Source: Bacteroides reticulotermitis JCM 10512 (GTDB taxonomy: Bacteria > Bacteroidota > Bacteroidia > Bacteroidales > Bacteroidaceae). From it: a stretch of 64,000 nt of DNA. The position numbers were made by a program, and so were the translations under genes. The stretch lies in contig NZ_BAIV01000008.1 of assembly GCF_000517545.1 (NCBI RefSeq), positions 112,199 through 176,198 of the forward strand. Reading direction: 5' to 3'. The number at the start of each line of letters is the position of its first letter. The first letter of the stretch is position 1. Shown piece after piece: positions 1 to 8,221 of the stretch. The notes under the pieces are model-generated. The model searched no databases. It worked only from the letters and a program-made list of their open reading frames with translations, and had not been told where the DNA came from.

Positions 1-588
1 CTTACCGGTTTCCAGCGTTAAAGCGATTAATTCGTCCAGTGTGATATCTTCACGAGTCAGCTCAGCCAAGGCATGTTGCATGAACGCAAAGATTTCAGGT
101 GATTCATAACCTAGGTTATGAGCGTGCTCTACATAAGCTGCCATACCTTTCAAACCGTAATGAACCAGTTCTTTCAATGAACGGATATCTTCGTTCGGAG
201 TGCGGAGTACACCGACAGTCAGTGATTTTTCTTCGAATTCTTCTTCACTGCCATCCCAAGTACATTCGTCAGGAGCGTTGGTTAGTTCCACTTTGCGACT
301 CAATTCTTTCTTTAGTTTCAAGCCATTCTTTATTTTTTCAGTTATATCCGCCTGGTCAAAGTTTGCATTGGTTATGGTTGCAAACAGAGCATCGTAGATA
401 TATTTGTCAGCCTCTTGAGAGGGTTCTCCCTGCTTGCGCAGATGTTCATTATACACAGCAATACCGCGTACCACAAAAAGTAGTAGGTCTTGCAAGTTAG
501 CTACTTCGGCAGTTTTGCCGCACACACCTTTTAGAGTACATCCGGTACCCATTGCGGTTTCTTGACATTGATAACAGAACATATTCAT
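1..588 (-). CDS. hcp: Hydroxylamine reductase / hybrid-cluster protein, N-terminal part
   Basis: N-terminal 196 codons of a hybrid-cluster protein; the gene runs off the left edge of the window. Cysteines at residues 5, 8, 17 and 23 (C-x2-C-x8-C-x5-C) match the N-terminal [4Fe-4S] ligand spacing of the Desulfovibrio-type Hcp rather than the wider E. coli spacing. Hcp proteins act in the cytoplasm on nitric oxide or hydroxylamine during nitrosative stress (family knowledge). The start MNMFCYQC is chosen because the cysteine motif sits right behind it. Upstream lie a TAnnTTTG promoter box (623-630) and a perfect palindrome (653-668), and the next gene upstream encodes an HcpR-like regulator, so control by that protein is likely. 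Confidence 0.95.
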   Translation of the reverse strand, partial: MNMFCYQCQETAMGTGCTLKGVCGKTAEVANLQDLLLFVVRGIAVYNEHLRKQGEPSQEADKYIYDALFATITNANFDQADITEKIKNGLKLKKELSRKVELTNAPDECTWDGSEEEFEEKSLTVGVLRTPNEDIRSLKELVHYGLKGMAAYVEHAHNLGYESPEIFAFMQHALAELTREDITLDELIALTLETGK

Positions 589-622
589 AATTATTACGTA
601 TTGATTGGTTCTTTAATAAACA

Positions 623-630
623 CAAAAGTA
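623..630 (-). promoter_or_regulatory. hcp promoter -7 box (TACTTTTG)
   Basis: On the minus strand TACTTTTG fits the Bacteroidetes -7 consensus TAnnTTTG, 34 bp before the hcp start codon. No good -33 TTTG is present at the usual 19-21 bp; instead the operator palindrome covers the region just upstream, as expected for a promoter that depends on an activator. Confidence 0.7.
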
Positions 631-652
631 GGGCAAAGGTTAGGGGTAGTTC

Positions 653-668
653 TGTAACCAATGTTACA
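653..668 (-). promoter_or_regulatory. HcpR/Fnr-type operator (TGTAAC-N4-GTTACA)
   Basis: Perfect 16-bp inverted repeat TGTAAC CAAT GTTACA. The two half sites and spacer are typical of Crp/Fnr-family sites, and I recall a GTAAC-N4-GTTAC type motif for HcpR regulators. Its centre (660.5) is about 43 bp upstream of the likely transcription start (about 617) predicted from the -7 box, the position of a class II activator site. The presumed binder is the regulator encoded at 1008-1676. Confidence 0.75.
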
Positions 669-965
669 ATGGGTCTTTTTTTTAGCTAAAGACGTGTTTT
701 TTTGAGATTATTCGTCGTTGAATAGTATTTTCGAATGATTTTCAGTCAACCGATGATGTGTATTTGCTTGATAAGTTGATGACTGAGGACGTTAGACTCT
801 TGGCAGCGAAGTGGATATTCAATGTAACGAGGGGGTACGCAAAAGTTGCTCTAAGTCTGATAAATAAAGTGTTCAGGCGGAATCAGCCAGGTGTAACGTG
901 ACGACAAAGCGTCTATTCTTTGAAAAGTGGGGAAGGGGAAGGAGTATGTGCCGTACTATCAAGTA

Positions 966-997
966 GGTTCGGAAAAGCAAAGCCGCTTCCCCGAACC
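966..997 (-). terminator. Hairpin after the hcpR gene
   Basis: GGTTCGG and CCGAACC form a 7-bp stem, with an inner AAGC/GCTT pair, 11 bp past the stop codon of the regulator. No U-tract follows on the minus strand, so it may be an inefficient or factor-dependent terminator. The stretch from 669 to 965 holds nothing else I can recognise. Confidence 0.35.
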
Positions 998-1007
998 GGA
1001 GGCCTAT

Positions 1008-1676
1008 TTATTGAATCAGGCGTATCAGGTCTTCTTTACGAAGGATTGTGATCTCCTTCCGGTTAGCAATCAGAATGCCGTCTTCCTGCATGCGAGCCAG
1101 TTCGCGGGCAAACGAAGGACGCGAAACCCCGAAGTAATCACTCAACTCTTGTTGCGAGCGATCAAGGGTGATCTTGGTCTGTTGCTGCTGCTTGTGCAAG
1201 CGTAATAGATAAGAAGCGATCTTCTGACGAATGGTTTTGAAAGACATGAAGAACAGCTTATCGGATAAGGTACGGGCATAGTTGGCCGATAGATTCATGT
1301 AATTCTCCAGAAACCGCTCATTCTTACGAAAGAGAGCAAGCACACTGCTTTTGGGTATTTCGATAACCTCTGTCGACTCATTAGCCGTTACCTCAACCGG
1401 ATAACGATTTTCTTCACCGAATAAGAATAGCGGAGCAATCGCTCTGGGAGCCGAAATATCTTCCACTTTGATCAGTCGCCCGGAATAATCAATCATTTCT
1501 CCCCGTACACTTCCACGGGTCAGGATGATCAGGCGATTGCACACATCCCCCTGTCTTGCCAGAATTTCTCCTTTCTTATAGGAATGAGTCAGGAAGTTCA
1601 CTTCTTGCAAACTGGCTGCCAAGGTTTCCGGGCTAATACCCCGGAATAATGGATTGTTGATGAGTGTAGGTATCAT
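1008..1676 (-). CDS. Crp/Fnr-family transcriptional regulator, HcpR-like
   Basis: A 222-residue two-domain regulator. Residues about 12-120 form a cyclic-nucleotide-binding-type beta-roll (KKGEILARQGDVCNRLIIL, RGSVRGE) and about 173-202 a winged helix-turn-helix (QQELSDYFGVSRPSFARELA), the usual Crp/Fnr layout and length. It lacks the N-terminal cysteine cluster of Fnr, so a [4Fe-4S] oxygen sensor is unlikely; HcpR proteins of anaerobes are reported to sense nitric oxide through haem. The neighbouring hcp gene with a Crp/Fnr-type palindrome in its promoter supports the HcpR assignment. It is transcribed in the same direction as hcp but 420 bp separate them, so hcp has its own promoter. The specific name rests on context, the family on sequence. 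Confidence 0.85.
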   Translation of the reverse strand: MIPTLINNPLFRGISPETLAASLQEVNFLTHSYKKGEILARQGDVCNRLIILTRGSVRGEMIDYSGRLIKVEDISAPRAIAPLFLFGEENRYPVEVTANESTEVIEIPKSSVLALFRKNERFLENYMNLSANYARTLSDKLFFMSFKTIRQKIASYLLRLHKQQQQTKITLDRSQQELSDYFGVSRPSFARELARMQEDGILIANRKEITILRKEDLIRLIQ

Positions 1677-1694
1677 AATTGTAGTATTGATTGG

Positions 1695-2453
1695 TTATAG
1701 CCATTGGAATTTTAGTCCGAAAGATAAACTCAGGTAATCTTTGGGGCGAAGATAACTATTAGTCGCCGCGCTGACCAGATAGAGGTCACAGGTACTTAGC
1801 TCATAGAAGAAGGTAACCGACTTCGCCAAGAACCGTTTATTTGAATTTATATCATAGGTCAAACGCTGTCCGAGATAGACATGAATACGTATTTTGCTGG
1901 AGAAACCGTAGTACCCCCGTGGGTATCTTTCCGGTTCCTTAACCCAAAACTGGTCGCCGAATACCGTATTCAGATACAAGCCACATGCCAGCGGTTCGGT
2001 TGAGAAGTTCTTTCCCAAATCGATACTCCAAGGCATATAGTTCTGTTTAAGCGTCATGGTAATCTTCGTTTTCTTGGAAGAATACTTCGGAATAAAGCCA
2101 AACAACAGATCCGTCTCCCATTGGTTATGTTTACCGTAATCCCAACCTGTACCAAACGAAAGCAATCCCATATTGCCGGCGAACTGTATCTTAGAATGGG
2201 TTGGGATAATACTCTGCCAACTTTTCCGGAAGCGGTGCACCCGGCGGTCATACGATGTGGGGGTTGCCGGAAGTTCCGAAACGATTGGGGAATCTACCTC
2301 ATTGCCCGACGCGCAACCAAGCGTGACGAGATCAGTCGGGATATTTTGGATTAACGTGTCTGCTTGTATGCTTGCCGAAGTTGTGAGTGGCAAATGCAGG
2401 AGTAGGGTTAATGCTCCTACTTGTAGGAGATATTTAGAATTCAACCACTTCAT
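1695..2453 (-). CDS. Predicted outer-membrane beta-barrel protein of unknown function
   Basis: A 252-residue protein with an N-terminal signal peptide (hydrophobic LLQVGALTLLLHLPL, cleavage near TSA-SIQA). The second half alternates polar and hydrophobic residues in short strands (GLYLNTVFGDQFWV, LSLSFGLKFQWL) and ends in an aromatic residue, as many outer-membrane barrels do. I do not recognise a named family. Its start overlaps the end of the upstream phosphoesterase gene by 20 bp, so the two are almost certainly one operon and may act together at the cell envelope. Confidence 0.7.
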   Translation of the reverse strand: MKWLNSKYLLQVGALTLLLHLPLTTSASIQADTLIQNIPTDLVTLGCASGNEVDSPIVSELPATPTSYDRRVHRFRKSWQSIIPTHSKIQFAGNMGLLSFGTGWDYGKHNQWETDLLFGFIPKYSSKKTKITMTLKQNYMPWSIDLGKNFSTEPLACGLYLNTVFGDQFWVKEPERYPRGYYGFSSKIRIHVYLGQRLTYDINSNKRFLAKSVTFFYELSTCDLYLVSAATNSYLRPKDYLSLSFGLKFQWL

Positions 2454-3237
2454 AACTATGTCCTTCTGGGGTTATGTTAAACACTATGTAACTGCGGTTC
2501 TTCATACAATCACTTGTGATGTAATGAACTCCGTCTTCGAAAAGCTCCTTATCGCTGAAGCTGTGATTATGTGCCGCCGTGCAGAACTGCAAATTCGGAA
2601 ACTGCGTAATGTAATGTTGAAACACTTTGGCCACATTGTTATTGAATACATCGGCAAAGGGGTGCGCATGCATGCTGACAACCGTCTTCTCGTATTCGTC
2701 CTTCCGATCCTCGAATTCCTTTTCGATAAAATCGAAGTTGGGGATTGGCTCTGAATAGTTATACTCCAGTGCATTGGTATTCAGGCAGACAAATTTCACG
2801 TTACCGGCGATAAAAGAGAAGTTGGTCGGTCCGAAGACAGCCTTAAACGTTTCCTCTCCCGTACCTAAACAATCGTGGTTACCGATCAGTGCCACATAAG
2901 GCACTTTAAGCTGATTCATGATATCGCGTTGCCACATAAACTCCTTAGTCAGACCGAAATCACTCAAGTCTCCACCATGGATGACAAAGTCTATATCCGT
3001 CCGCTTATTAATCACTTTCACAAAATCTTCCGTTTCGTCATACCAACGTTGCGAGTCGCCCATGGTTACAAAGCGAAGCGATGTTTTACCTTTACAATTG
3101 GCCTCTATCTGTTCGATATTGTGTGCATTAACGTCTCTTTCTCCGCTTACCCGCACATCATAAGGATGATAATCTATCATGTCGCATCCGGTAAGGAGCA
3201 GGCAGAATAGCGCTGTATATAAGTTCCCTTTCAGCAT
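2434..3237 (-). CDS. Calcineurin-like metallophosphoesterase lipoprotein
   Basis: A 267-residue metallophosphoesterase. The conserved metal-ligand motifs appear in the usual order: GDSQRW, GGDLSD, GNHD, HAHP and HNHS. Starting at 3237 gives a lipoprotein signal (LLLTGC, Cys18); 22 further codons upstream are open but would put this signal in the middle, so I reject the longer form. The protein is probably anchored in the envelope facing the periplasm. Family members hydrolyse phosphomono- or diesters; the substrate cannot be predicted. A good promoter lies just upstream (3274-3306) and the gene overlaps the outer-membrane protein gene downstream. Confidence 0.88.
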   Translation of the reverse strand: MLKGNLYTALFCLLLTGCDMIDYHPYDVRVSGERDVNAHNIEQIEANCKGKTSLRFVTMGDSQRWYDETEDFVKVINKRTDIDFVIHGGDLSDFGLTKEFMWQRDIMNQLKVPYVALIGNHDCLGTGEETFKAVFGPTNFSFIAGNVKFVCLNTNALEYNYSEPIPNFDFIEKEFEDRKDEYEKTVVSMHAHPFADVFNNNVAKVFQHYITQFPNLQFCTAAHNHSFSDKELFEDGVHYITSDCMKNRSYIVFNITPEGHSYEVVEF

Positions 3238-3273
3238 AATTATAGAATATTTAAAAGTCTTGAAAACCGGATG

Positions 3274-3306
3274 CAAATATATAGTTTTGTCTCGAAATCC
3301 CACAAA
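3274..3306 (-). promoter_or_regulatory. Promoter of the phosphoesterase operon
   Basis: Minus-strand TTTG (3303-3306) and TATATTTG (3274-3281) are separated by 21 bp, a full match to the Bacteroidetes housekeeping promoter. Transcription would begin about 30 bp before the start codon at 3237, which supports that start. Confidence 0.7.
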
Positions 3307-3341
3307 TAAATTGAGTAAATAGGAATTATAGAACAGAAAAC

Positions 3342-3356
3342 AGGACGATTCGTCCT
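3342..3356 (-). terminator. Short hairpin downstream of the MATE gene
   Basis: AGGACG-ATT-CGTCCT forms a compact hairpin, followed on the minus strand by a T-rich GTTTTCTG. It sits about 50 bp past the MATE stop codon and could end that transcript. The stem is short, so this is tentative. Confidence 0.4.
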
Positions 3357-3404
3357 ATTCCAATGAGGAAACAGAACGAATGTCATATATAGCCATATTA
3401 GCTC

Positions 3405-4760
3405 CTAATTCGCGAGGGATTGTTTACCTATCTTCTTTATATATATAAGTAGACTGCCAACGGCGGTGATGAAAGCCAGTGCGTCAGAAACCGGCATGCT
3501 GCCCCATATACCATTCACTCCCCACCAATGCGGAAAAAGCAGCAGGCAAGGGAGTAAGTAGAGTAATTGACGTGTAAGTGAAAGGAATATACTAACTTTA
3601 GCTTTCCCGATACTCTGAAAGAAGTTACCGATAACGATTTGCGCCCCAACGAAGGGGAACATCAGCACACATATGCGAATACCCGAAGCAGCGATATCGA
3701 TTAGTTCGCCGCTATCGGTGAATATGGCGGAAACAGCATGCGGGAACAATTCGCAAATCAAAAAACCGCTGCTGGTGATAATCACTCCCCAAATAATGCC
3801 CAAACGTAACGTCTGTTTGACGCGATCTATATTCTGTGCTCCGAAGTTATACCCTACAATTGGCTGCATACCCATCGTCAGTCCCAGAACAATCATTATA
3901 TAAAGAGTCAGAAGGCGGTTGATGATACCATAAGCACCGATAGCCATATCTCCTCCATGACTTTGCAGACTGTTGTTGATCACAATCACAATCGCACAAG
4001 CACTCGCGTTCATTAAGAAAGGAGACATACCGATGGAGAAGATACTGCTGATGATGCGTTTCTTCATTTTCCACACTTTCTTCTCAAAATGCACCGTACT
4101 TTCTTGATTCATAAAATGGTTGAGTACCCATATCATACCGATTGTCTGCGAGATAACCGTTGCCAGAGCCGCTCCGCGCATACCCCAGCCCAAGTGAAAA
4201 ATGAAGATCGGAGCCAGTATGATATTGGCTACAACCGTCACCATCGAAGTAAGCATTGCTTTTCTGGGGTAACCGGTTGCCCGCATCACATTATTCAGTC
4301 CGATCATCGTGTAGGAGATCGGAGTACCCAGTATGATGATTTGCATGAAGCTGCGTGCGTACGGAAGCGTATCGGCACTGGCACCGAAGAACGTCAGGAT
4401 AGGGTCGAGAAATATAAACGCAACAATTCCAAAGAGCACCGAGTTGGTCAGGCAAAGCATAAAAGTATGTGAAAGAATCTCGGTCGCTCCCTGCTGATCC
4501 CTTTGTCCCAGGCGGATGGAAGCGATGGTAGACCCTCCCGCAGAAACAAGTGTCGAGAAGGCGATCACCAGATTCATCAGCGGAAAACTGACGGCCAATC
4601 CGGCAATAGCCATAGGCCCTACGCCGTGACCGATAAAGATGCTATCGATGATGTTGTAGATCGAAGTAAGTGTCATTCCGATAATAGCCGGAATAGAGTA
4701 TTGCAATAGTAGTTTACCAATCTTTTCGGTGCCTAATATATGGGAGGTGTTCTTTTCCAT
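3405..4760 (-). CDS. MATE-family efflux transporter
   Basis: A 451-residue, very hydrophobic protein with about 12 predicted membrane helices. Its N-terminus (IGKLLLQYSIPAIIGMTLTS, IDSIFIGHGVGPMAIAGLAV) and its internal repeat in the second half are characteristic of MATE exporters of the MepA/DinF side of the family, which use an H+ or Na+ gradient to export drugs or metabolites. The length is normal. It stands alone between intergenic regions; a TAACTTTG box at 4780-4787 on the minus strand is the likely promoter element. The substrate cannot be read from sequence. Confidence 0.92.
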   Translation of the reverse strand: MEKNTSHILGTEKIGKLLLQYSIPAIIGMTLTSIYNIIDSIFIGHGVGPMAIAGLAVSFPLMNLVIAFSTLVSAGGSTIASIRLGQRDQQGATEILSHTFMLCLTNSVLFGIVAFIFLDPILTFFGASADTLPYARSFMQIIILGTPISYTMIGLNNVMRATGYPRKAMLTSMVTVVANIILAPIFIFHLGWGMRGAALATVISQTIGMIWVLNHFMNQESTVHFEKKVWKMKKRIISSIFSIGMSPFLMNASACAIVIVINNSLQSHGGDMAIGAYGIINRLLTLYIMIVLGLTMGMQPIVGYNFGAQNIDRVKQTLRLGIIWGVIITSSGFLICELFPHAVSAIFTDSGELIDIAASGIRICVLMFPFVGAQIVIGNFFQSIGKAKVSIFLSLTRQLLYLLPCLLLFPHWWGVNGIWGSMPVSDALAFITAVGSLLIYIKKIGKQSLAN

Positions 4761-4779
4761 TACATTTTTTTAAGTGGGG

Positions 4780-4787
4780 CAAAGTTA
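4780..4787 (-). promoter_or_regulatory. Probable -7 box for the MATE gene
   Basis: TAACTTTG on the minus strand, 20 bp before the MATE start codon. I see no clear -33 TTTG at the proper distance, so only the -7 half is supported. Confidence 0.45.
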
Positions 4788-4864
4788 TAAATAATTTGCC
4801 TTATCCGATGTTTATTCGGAACTTTGCTGCAATTATACTAGTAAGTTTTATATAAAGAGATTGT

Positions 4865-5512
4865 ATGGATATGACGAAGAATATTGCCGTGCTATTTGAT
4901 TTTGATGGTGTAGTTATGGATACGGAGACGCAGTACACCGTTTTCTGGGATGAACAAGGCCGTAAGTACTTAAACGAAGCCGACTTCGGACGCCGTATTA
5001 AAGGGCAGACACTGGCCCAGATTTACGAAAACCACTTTGCCGATAAAGCCAAAGAACAAGAACAAATCACAGCCGACCTCAATCGTTTTGAGAAAGAAAT
5101 GGCCTACGAATACATCCCCGGTGTTGAATCTTTTATGAGCGATCTACGGAAGAATGGGGTGAAAATCGCGATAGTAACCAGTTCCAATGAAGAGAAGATG
5201 GCCAATGTCTATCGGGCACATCCGGAATTTAAGGGAAATGTAGATAGAATCCTTACCGGGGAGATGTTCGCGCGTTCAAAGCCCGCGCCGGACTGTTTCT
5301 TGCTGGGCATGGAAATATTCGGCACAACTCCCGAACACACCTATGTATTCGAAGATTCTTTTCACGGTTTGCAGGCAGGTATGGACTCCGGAGCTACTGT
5401 GATCGGACTGGCTACCACCAACACGCGTGAAGCCATTAGCGGGAAAGCCCATTATATTATGGACGACTTCACCGACTTCACCTACGCCAAACTCATAGCC
5501 ATACACCGGTAA
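4865..5512 (+). CDS. HAD-superfamily phosphatase / beta-phosphoglucomutase-like
   Basis: A 215-residue HAD-like hydrolase of the subfamily with an alpha-helical cap after motif I. Visible motifs: DFDGVVMDTE (nucleophile Asp12, acid/base Asp14), VTSSNE (motif II), the lysine in ARSKPAPDCF (motif III) and FEDSFHGLQAG (motif IV, metal-binding acidic residue). Closest named types are beta-phosphoglucomutase and sugar-phosphate phosphatases; the sequence does not settle which. Either ATG at 4865 or the one two codons later could be the start. It lies upstream of panB, but a separate promoter stands between them. Confidence 0.88.
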   Translation: MDMTKNIAVLFDFDGVVMDTETQYTVFWDEQGRKYLNEADFGRRIKGQTLAQIYENHFADKAKEQEQITADLNRFEKEMAYEYIPGVESFMSDLRKNGVKIAIVTSSNEEKMANVYRAHPEFKGNVDRILTGEMFARSKPAPDCFLLGMEIFGTTPEHTYVFEDSFHGLQAGMDSGATVIGLATTNTREAISGKAHYIMDDFTDFTYAKLIAIHR

Positions 5513-5531
5513 GATGAAATATTAGCTTTTC

Positions 5532-5564
5532 TTTGTCTGATCTGAATTAAATGTTATAACTTTG
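5532..5564 (+). promoter_or_regulatory. panB promoter
   Basis: TTTG at 5532-5535 and TAACTTTG at 5557-5564 are 21 bp apart, a full match to the Bacteroidetes promoter consensus. Transcription would start near 5571, leaving a leader of about 65 nt before the panB ATG at 5638. Confidence 0.7.
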
Positions 5565-5637
5565 CGCCGGTTTTTAAAAGCAGCTTCCACAGGGAGTTCT
5601 TGCAGAAAATTAATTTTAATTTTAAAATAGAAAAGAC

Positions 5638-6458
5638 ATGGCTGGTTATATATCAGATGACACAAGAAAAGTTACAACCCATCGCCTGATTGAAATGAAG
5701 CAAAGAGGCGAAAAAATATCAATGCTCACTTCGTACGACTACACCATGCACAAATCGTAGACGGTGCCGGGATGGACGTCATCTTGGTGGGAGATTCGGC
5801 TTCTAATGTGATGGCGGGTAATGTAACCACTTTACCGATCACGCTCGACCAAATGATCTATCACGCCAAGTCTGTGGTACGTGGTGTAAAACGCGCCATG
5901 GTAGTCGTTGATATGCCGTTTGGCTCTTATCAGGGCAACGAGCTGGAAGGTTTGGCATCTGCCATCCGCATCATGAAAGAGAGTCATGCCGACGCGTTAA
6001 AGCTCGAAGGTGGCGAAGAAATAATAGGTACCGTCAAACGCATCCTGAGCGCCGGAATCCCCATCATGGGACATTTGGGTTTGATGCCTCAATCGATCAA
6101 TAAATACGGTACATATACCGTGCGTGCTAAGGACGATGCCGAAGCTGAGAAACTGATTCGGGATGCCCGGCTCTTGGAAGAAGCAGGTTGTTTCGCCATT
6201 GTGCTGGAGAAAATTCCCGCGAGCCTTTCCGCCCGTGTAGCTTCCGAACTGACAATTCCCATTATTGGTATTGGTGCAGGTGGCGATGTCGATGGACAGG
6301 TATTGGTTATTCAGGATATGCTGGGAATGAACAATGGATTCCGTCCCCGTTTTTTGCGTCGTTATGCCGATCTGCATACGATTATGACCGAGGCTATCAG
6401 TCATTACGTGTCTGACGTAAAGACCTGCGACTTCCCGAACGAGAAAGAGCAATATTAA
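5638..6458 (+). CDS. panB: 3-methyl-2-oxobutanoate hydroxymethyltransferase (one base missing)
   Basis: Ketopantoate hydroxymethyltransferase, first step of pantothenate/coenzyme A synthesis, moving a hydroxymethyl group from 5,10-methylene-THF to 2-oxoisovalerate. The N-terminus ([20 protein letters not shown]) and the [18 protein letters not shown] and KLEGGEE segments are typical. As given, the frame breaks near 5748: ACCATGCAC must be ACCATGGCAC to continue as T-M-A-Q-I-V-D-G. With one G restored the protein is 273 residues, the normal length. The rest of the gene is well preserved, so I read this as a sequencing error rather than a pseudogene. The MFS gene follows 8 bp later, likely in the same transcript. 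Confidence 0.92.
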
Positions 6459-6466
6459 AAGTTTAT

Positions 6467-7618
6467 ATGGCACCAACATTGTGGACGAATCATTTTATGA
6501 GGATCTGTTTAGCTAATCTGTTGATGTTTATTTCCTTGTATGTGATGTTCCCCGTTCTTCCGTTAGAGATGGCGGGACGTCTGGGAGTACCTGTGACACA
6601 GACCGGAATTATGTTCCTGTTTTTCACATTAGGAATGTTTCTTATCGGTCCTTTCCATGCGTATCTGATCGATGCGTATAAGCGTAAATTTGTGTGCATA
6701 TTCTCTTTGGCCGCAATGATGGCGGCTACCGTCGGGTATGCCTTTGTCAGCAGCCTGACCGAGTTGTTGCTATTGAGCACTGCACAGGGCGTTGCCTTCG
6801 GACTGGCTACCACAGCAGGTATTACATTGGCTATTGACGTTACCGGTTCCACATTGCGTAGTGCCGGCAACGTAAGCCTTTCGTGGATCACCCGTTTTGG
6901 GATGATTGCAGGTGTGGCCTTGGGAATCTGGTTTTATCAAACGTATGGTTTCCGCGACTCGCTCTATCTTTCCATTACGGTGGGCAGTATAGGAATACTT
7001 TCTGCTTGGGGCGTATATGTTCCTTTCCGGGCTCCGATCGTGACCAAGCTTTATTCATTAGACCGTTTTTTATTGCCGCGAGCCTGGTTGCCCTCGCTCA
7101 ACCTCATCTTAATCGCATTTATTCCGGGATTGCTTATCGCATCGGTACATCCGTACCTGAATTCGTGCATATTGGGTGGAATAGGCAGGCCCTTGCCCTT
7201 CTTTTTGGGTATCGGAGTAGGCTTTCTCTCTTCTCTTTTATTGTTCCGTATGCTGCGCTTGAAAGATAAAACCTTGCGAACGGTTATTATGGGTATTAGC
7301 TTGCTGGTTATCGGCATGGTCATGTTAATACCGTGTATTCCCATGCTGGTTCCTGCCGTCATTCTCGGTTTGGGCTTGGGATTGGCTATTCCCGAATTTC
7401 TGCTCATCTTTGTGAAGCTATCCGAGCACTGCCAACGTGGAACAGCCAATACGACCCATCTGCTGTGTTGTGAAATTGGTTTCTCACTCGGTATGGCCAC
7501 TTCTTGTGTGGTAGATATGGATCAGTTGGTTCTCATCGGACAACTTGCCTCCGGAGCCTCGTTACTATTCTTTCTACTGCTTACCTATCCCTATTTCCTG
7601 AAAATGAAGATCAGGTAG
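6467..7618 (+). CDS. MFS transporter
   Basis: A 383-residue major facilitator with about 12 membrane helices. The N-terminal half carries a loop 2-3 signature-like segment (GPFHAYLIDAYKRKFV) where basic residues follow a glycine/aspartate-containing turn. It starts 8 bp after panB, suggesting co-transcription, but the link may be only positional; no substrate can be named. No lipid or antibiotic specificity motifs are visible. The 3' end faces the convergent relA gene across a 600-bp non-coding stretch. Confidence 0.85.
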   Translation: MAPTLWTNHFMRICLANLLMFISLYVMFPVLPLEMAGRLGVPVTQTGIMFLFFTLGMFLIGPFHAYLIDAYKRKFVCIFSLAAMMAATVGYAFVSSLTELLLLSTAQGVAFGLATTAGITLAIDVTGSTLRSAGNVSLSWITRFGMIAGVALGIWFYQTYGFRDSLYLSITVGSIGILSAWGVYVPFRAPIVTKLYSLDRFLLPRAWLPSLNLILIAFIPGLLIASVHPYLNSCILGGIGRPLPFFLGIGVGFLSSLLLFRMLRLKDKTLRTVIMGISLLVIGMVMLIPCIPMLVPAVILGLGLGLAIPEFLLIFVKLSEHCQRGTANTTHLLCCEIGFSLGMATSCVVDMDQLVLIGQLASGASLLFFLLLTYPYFLKMKIR

Positions 7619-7727
7619 ATCGGCCAAAGTACGTAAACCCAAAGGCTGTAAAGCGGGTTGAAACGAAAGCGTACTCAATGATAATCAAGGATGTATAAAT
7701 AGCAATCAGCTAAAGTTATACCGATTG

Positions 7728-7807
7728 TTTGCCCCGGGCAAATTTGAATTAGCCCGGGGCAAACAGTTCAAGAGCCCAGGGCATTACCTCCCAAAGCCCC
7801 GGGTAAA
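7728..7807. repeat. Array of four GCCC-N-GGGC palindromes every 21-22 bp (array A)
   Basis: Four near-identical 9-bp palindromes: GCCCCGGGC at 7731, GCCCGGGGC at 7752, GCCCAGGGC at 7774 and GCCCCGGGT at 7796. Starts are 21, 22 and 22 bp apart, about two helical turns, so all sites face the same side of the DNA. Spacers are AT-rich and unrelated; AAA often follows the palindrome. The first two units also pair into a 13-bp stem (GTTTGCCCCGGGC with GCCCGGGGCAAAC). A second array of the same design lies at 47748-47820. Confidence 0.75.
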
Positions 7808-7845
7808 GTAAGAGAAGAAAGCCGTGAGGAACGCTTGAACTCTTC

Positions 7846-8175
7846 CGATTCACAACTTACCACTCGGAAAGCGAAGGGAGAAGTCGAGCGTTGTTAAGAG
7901 TCATTCGTTCCTAAAATGCTTGCTAACTTTGAGTTGCATATACACTTCTCAATCGGGATGAAAACCCGTTGGACTTCCAAAAAATATCTATTCGGTATCT
8001 CTTGCAAAGTTCGAAGACGTTGGGTGAGGAGCCTCCAAGTCCGGTTCATGATGCGAGCGTATGGAGTTATTTGGTACTCCTTATTAATAATAGTAGCCTG
8101 TATAACTGGAGTAACGTCAACCATTGACTCCGTATATACAGGCTACCTTGTTTCTTTATCGTAAGTTGTGAATCG
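7846..8175. mobile_element. 330-bp element with 15-bp terminal inverted repeats (MITE-like)
   Basis: CGATTCACAACTTAC at 7846-7860 recurs as its exact reverse complement at 8161-8175. The 330 bp between hold no convincing gene and include a strong 54-nt hairpin (8093-8146). This is the outline of a miniature inverted-repeat element. The flanks (CTCTTC on the left, CCCTTC on the right) resemble each other but are not an exact target-site duplication. It lies between the 3' ends of the MFS and relA genes, where insertion would be harmless. No transposase is nearby. Confidence 0.5.
8093..8146. repeat. Long hairpin inside the MITE-like element
   Basis: GTAGCCTGTATA pairs with TATACAGGCTAC over 12 bp, continued after a 2-nt mismatch by GGAGT/ACTCC and an inner GTCAA/TTGAC. 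It is followed by TTGTTTCTTT on the plus strand, so it could also end transcripts coming from panB-MFS. Confidence 0.6.
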
Positions 8176-8221
8176 CCCTTCTAAGAAGCTGCTTGAGCAT
8201 CACCTCTCCGGTTGGCTAAAG

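Noticed and set aside
927..1205. Plus-strand frame of 92 codons
   Set aside because: Antisense to the end of the HcpR-like regulator; no independent evidence.
8020..8070. Group II intron domain V-like sequence (GAGCC ... CGGTTC)
   Set aside because: The distance between the two arms is far too short for domain V and there is no GAAA tetraloop or reverse transcriptase.
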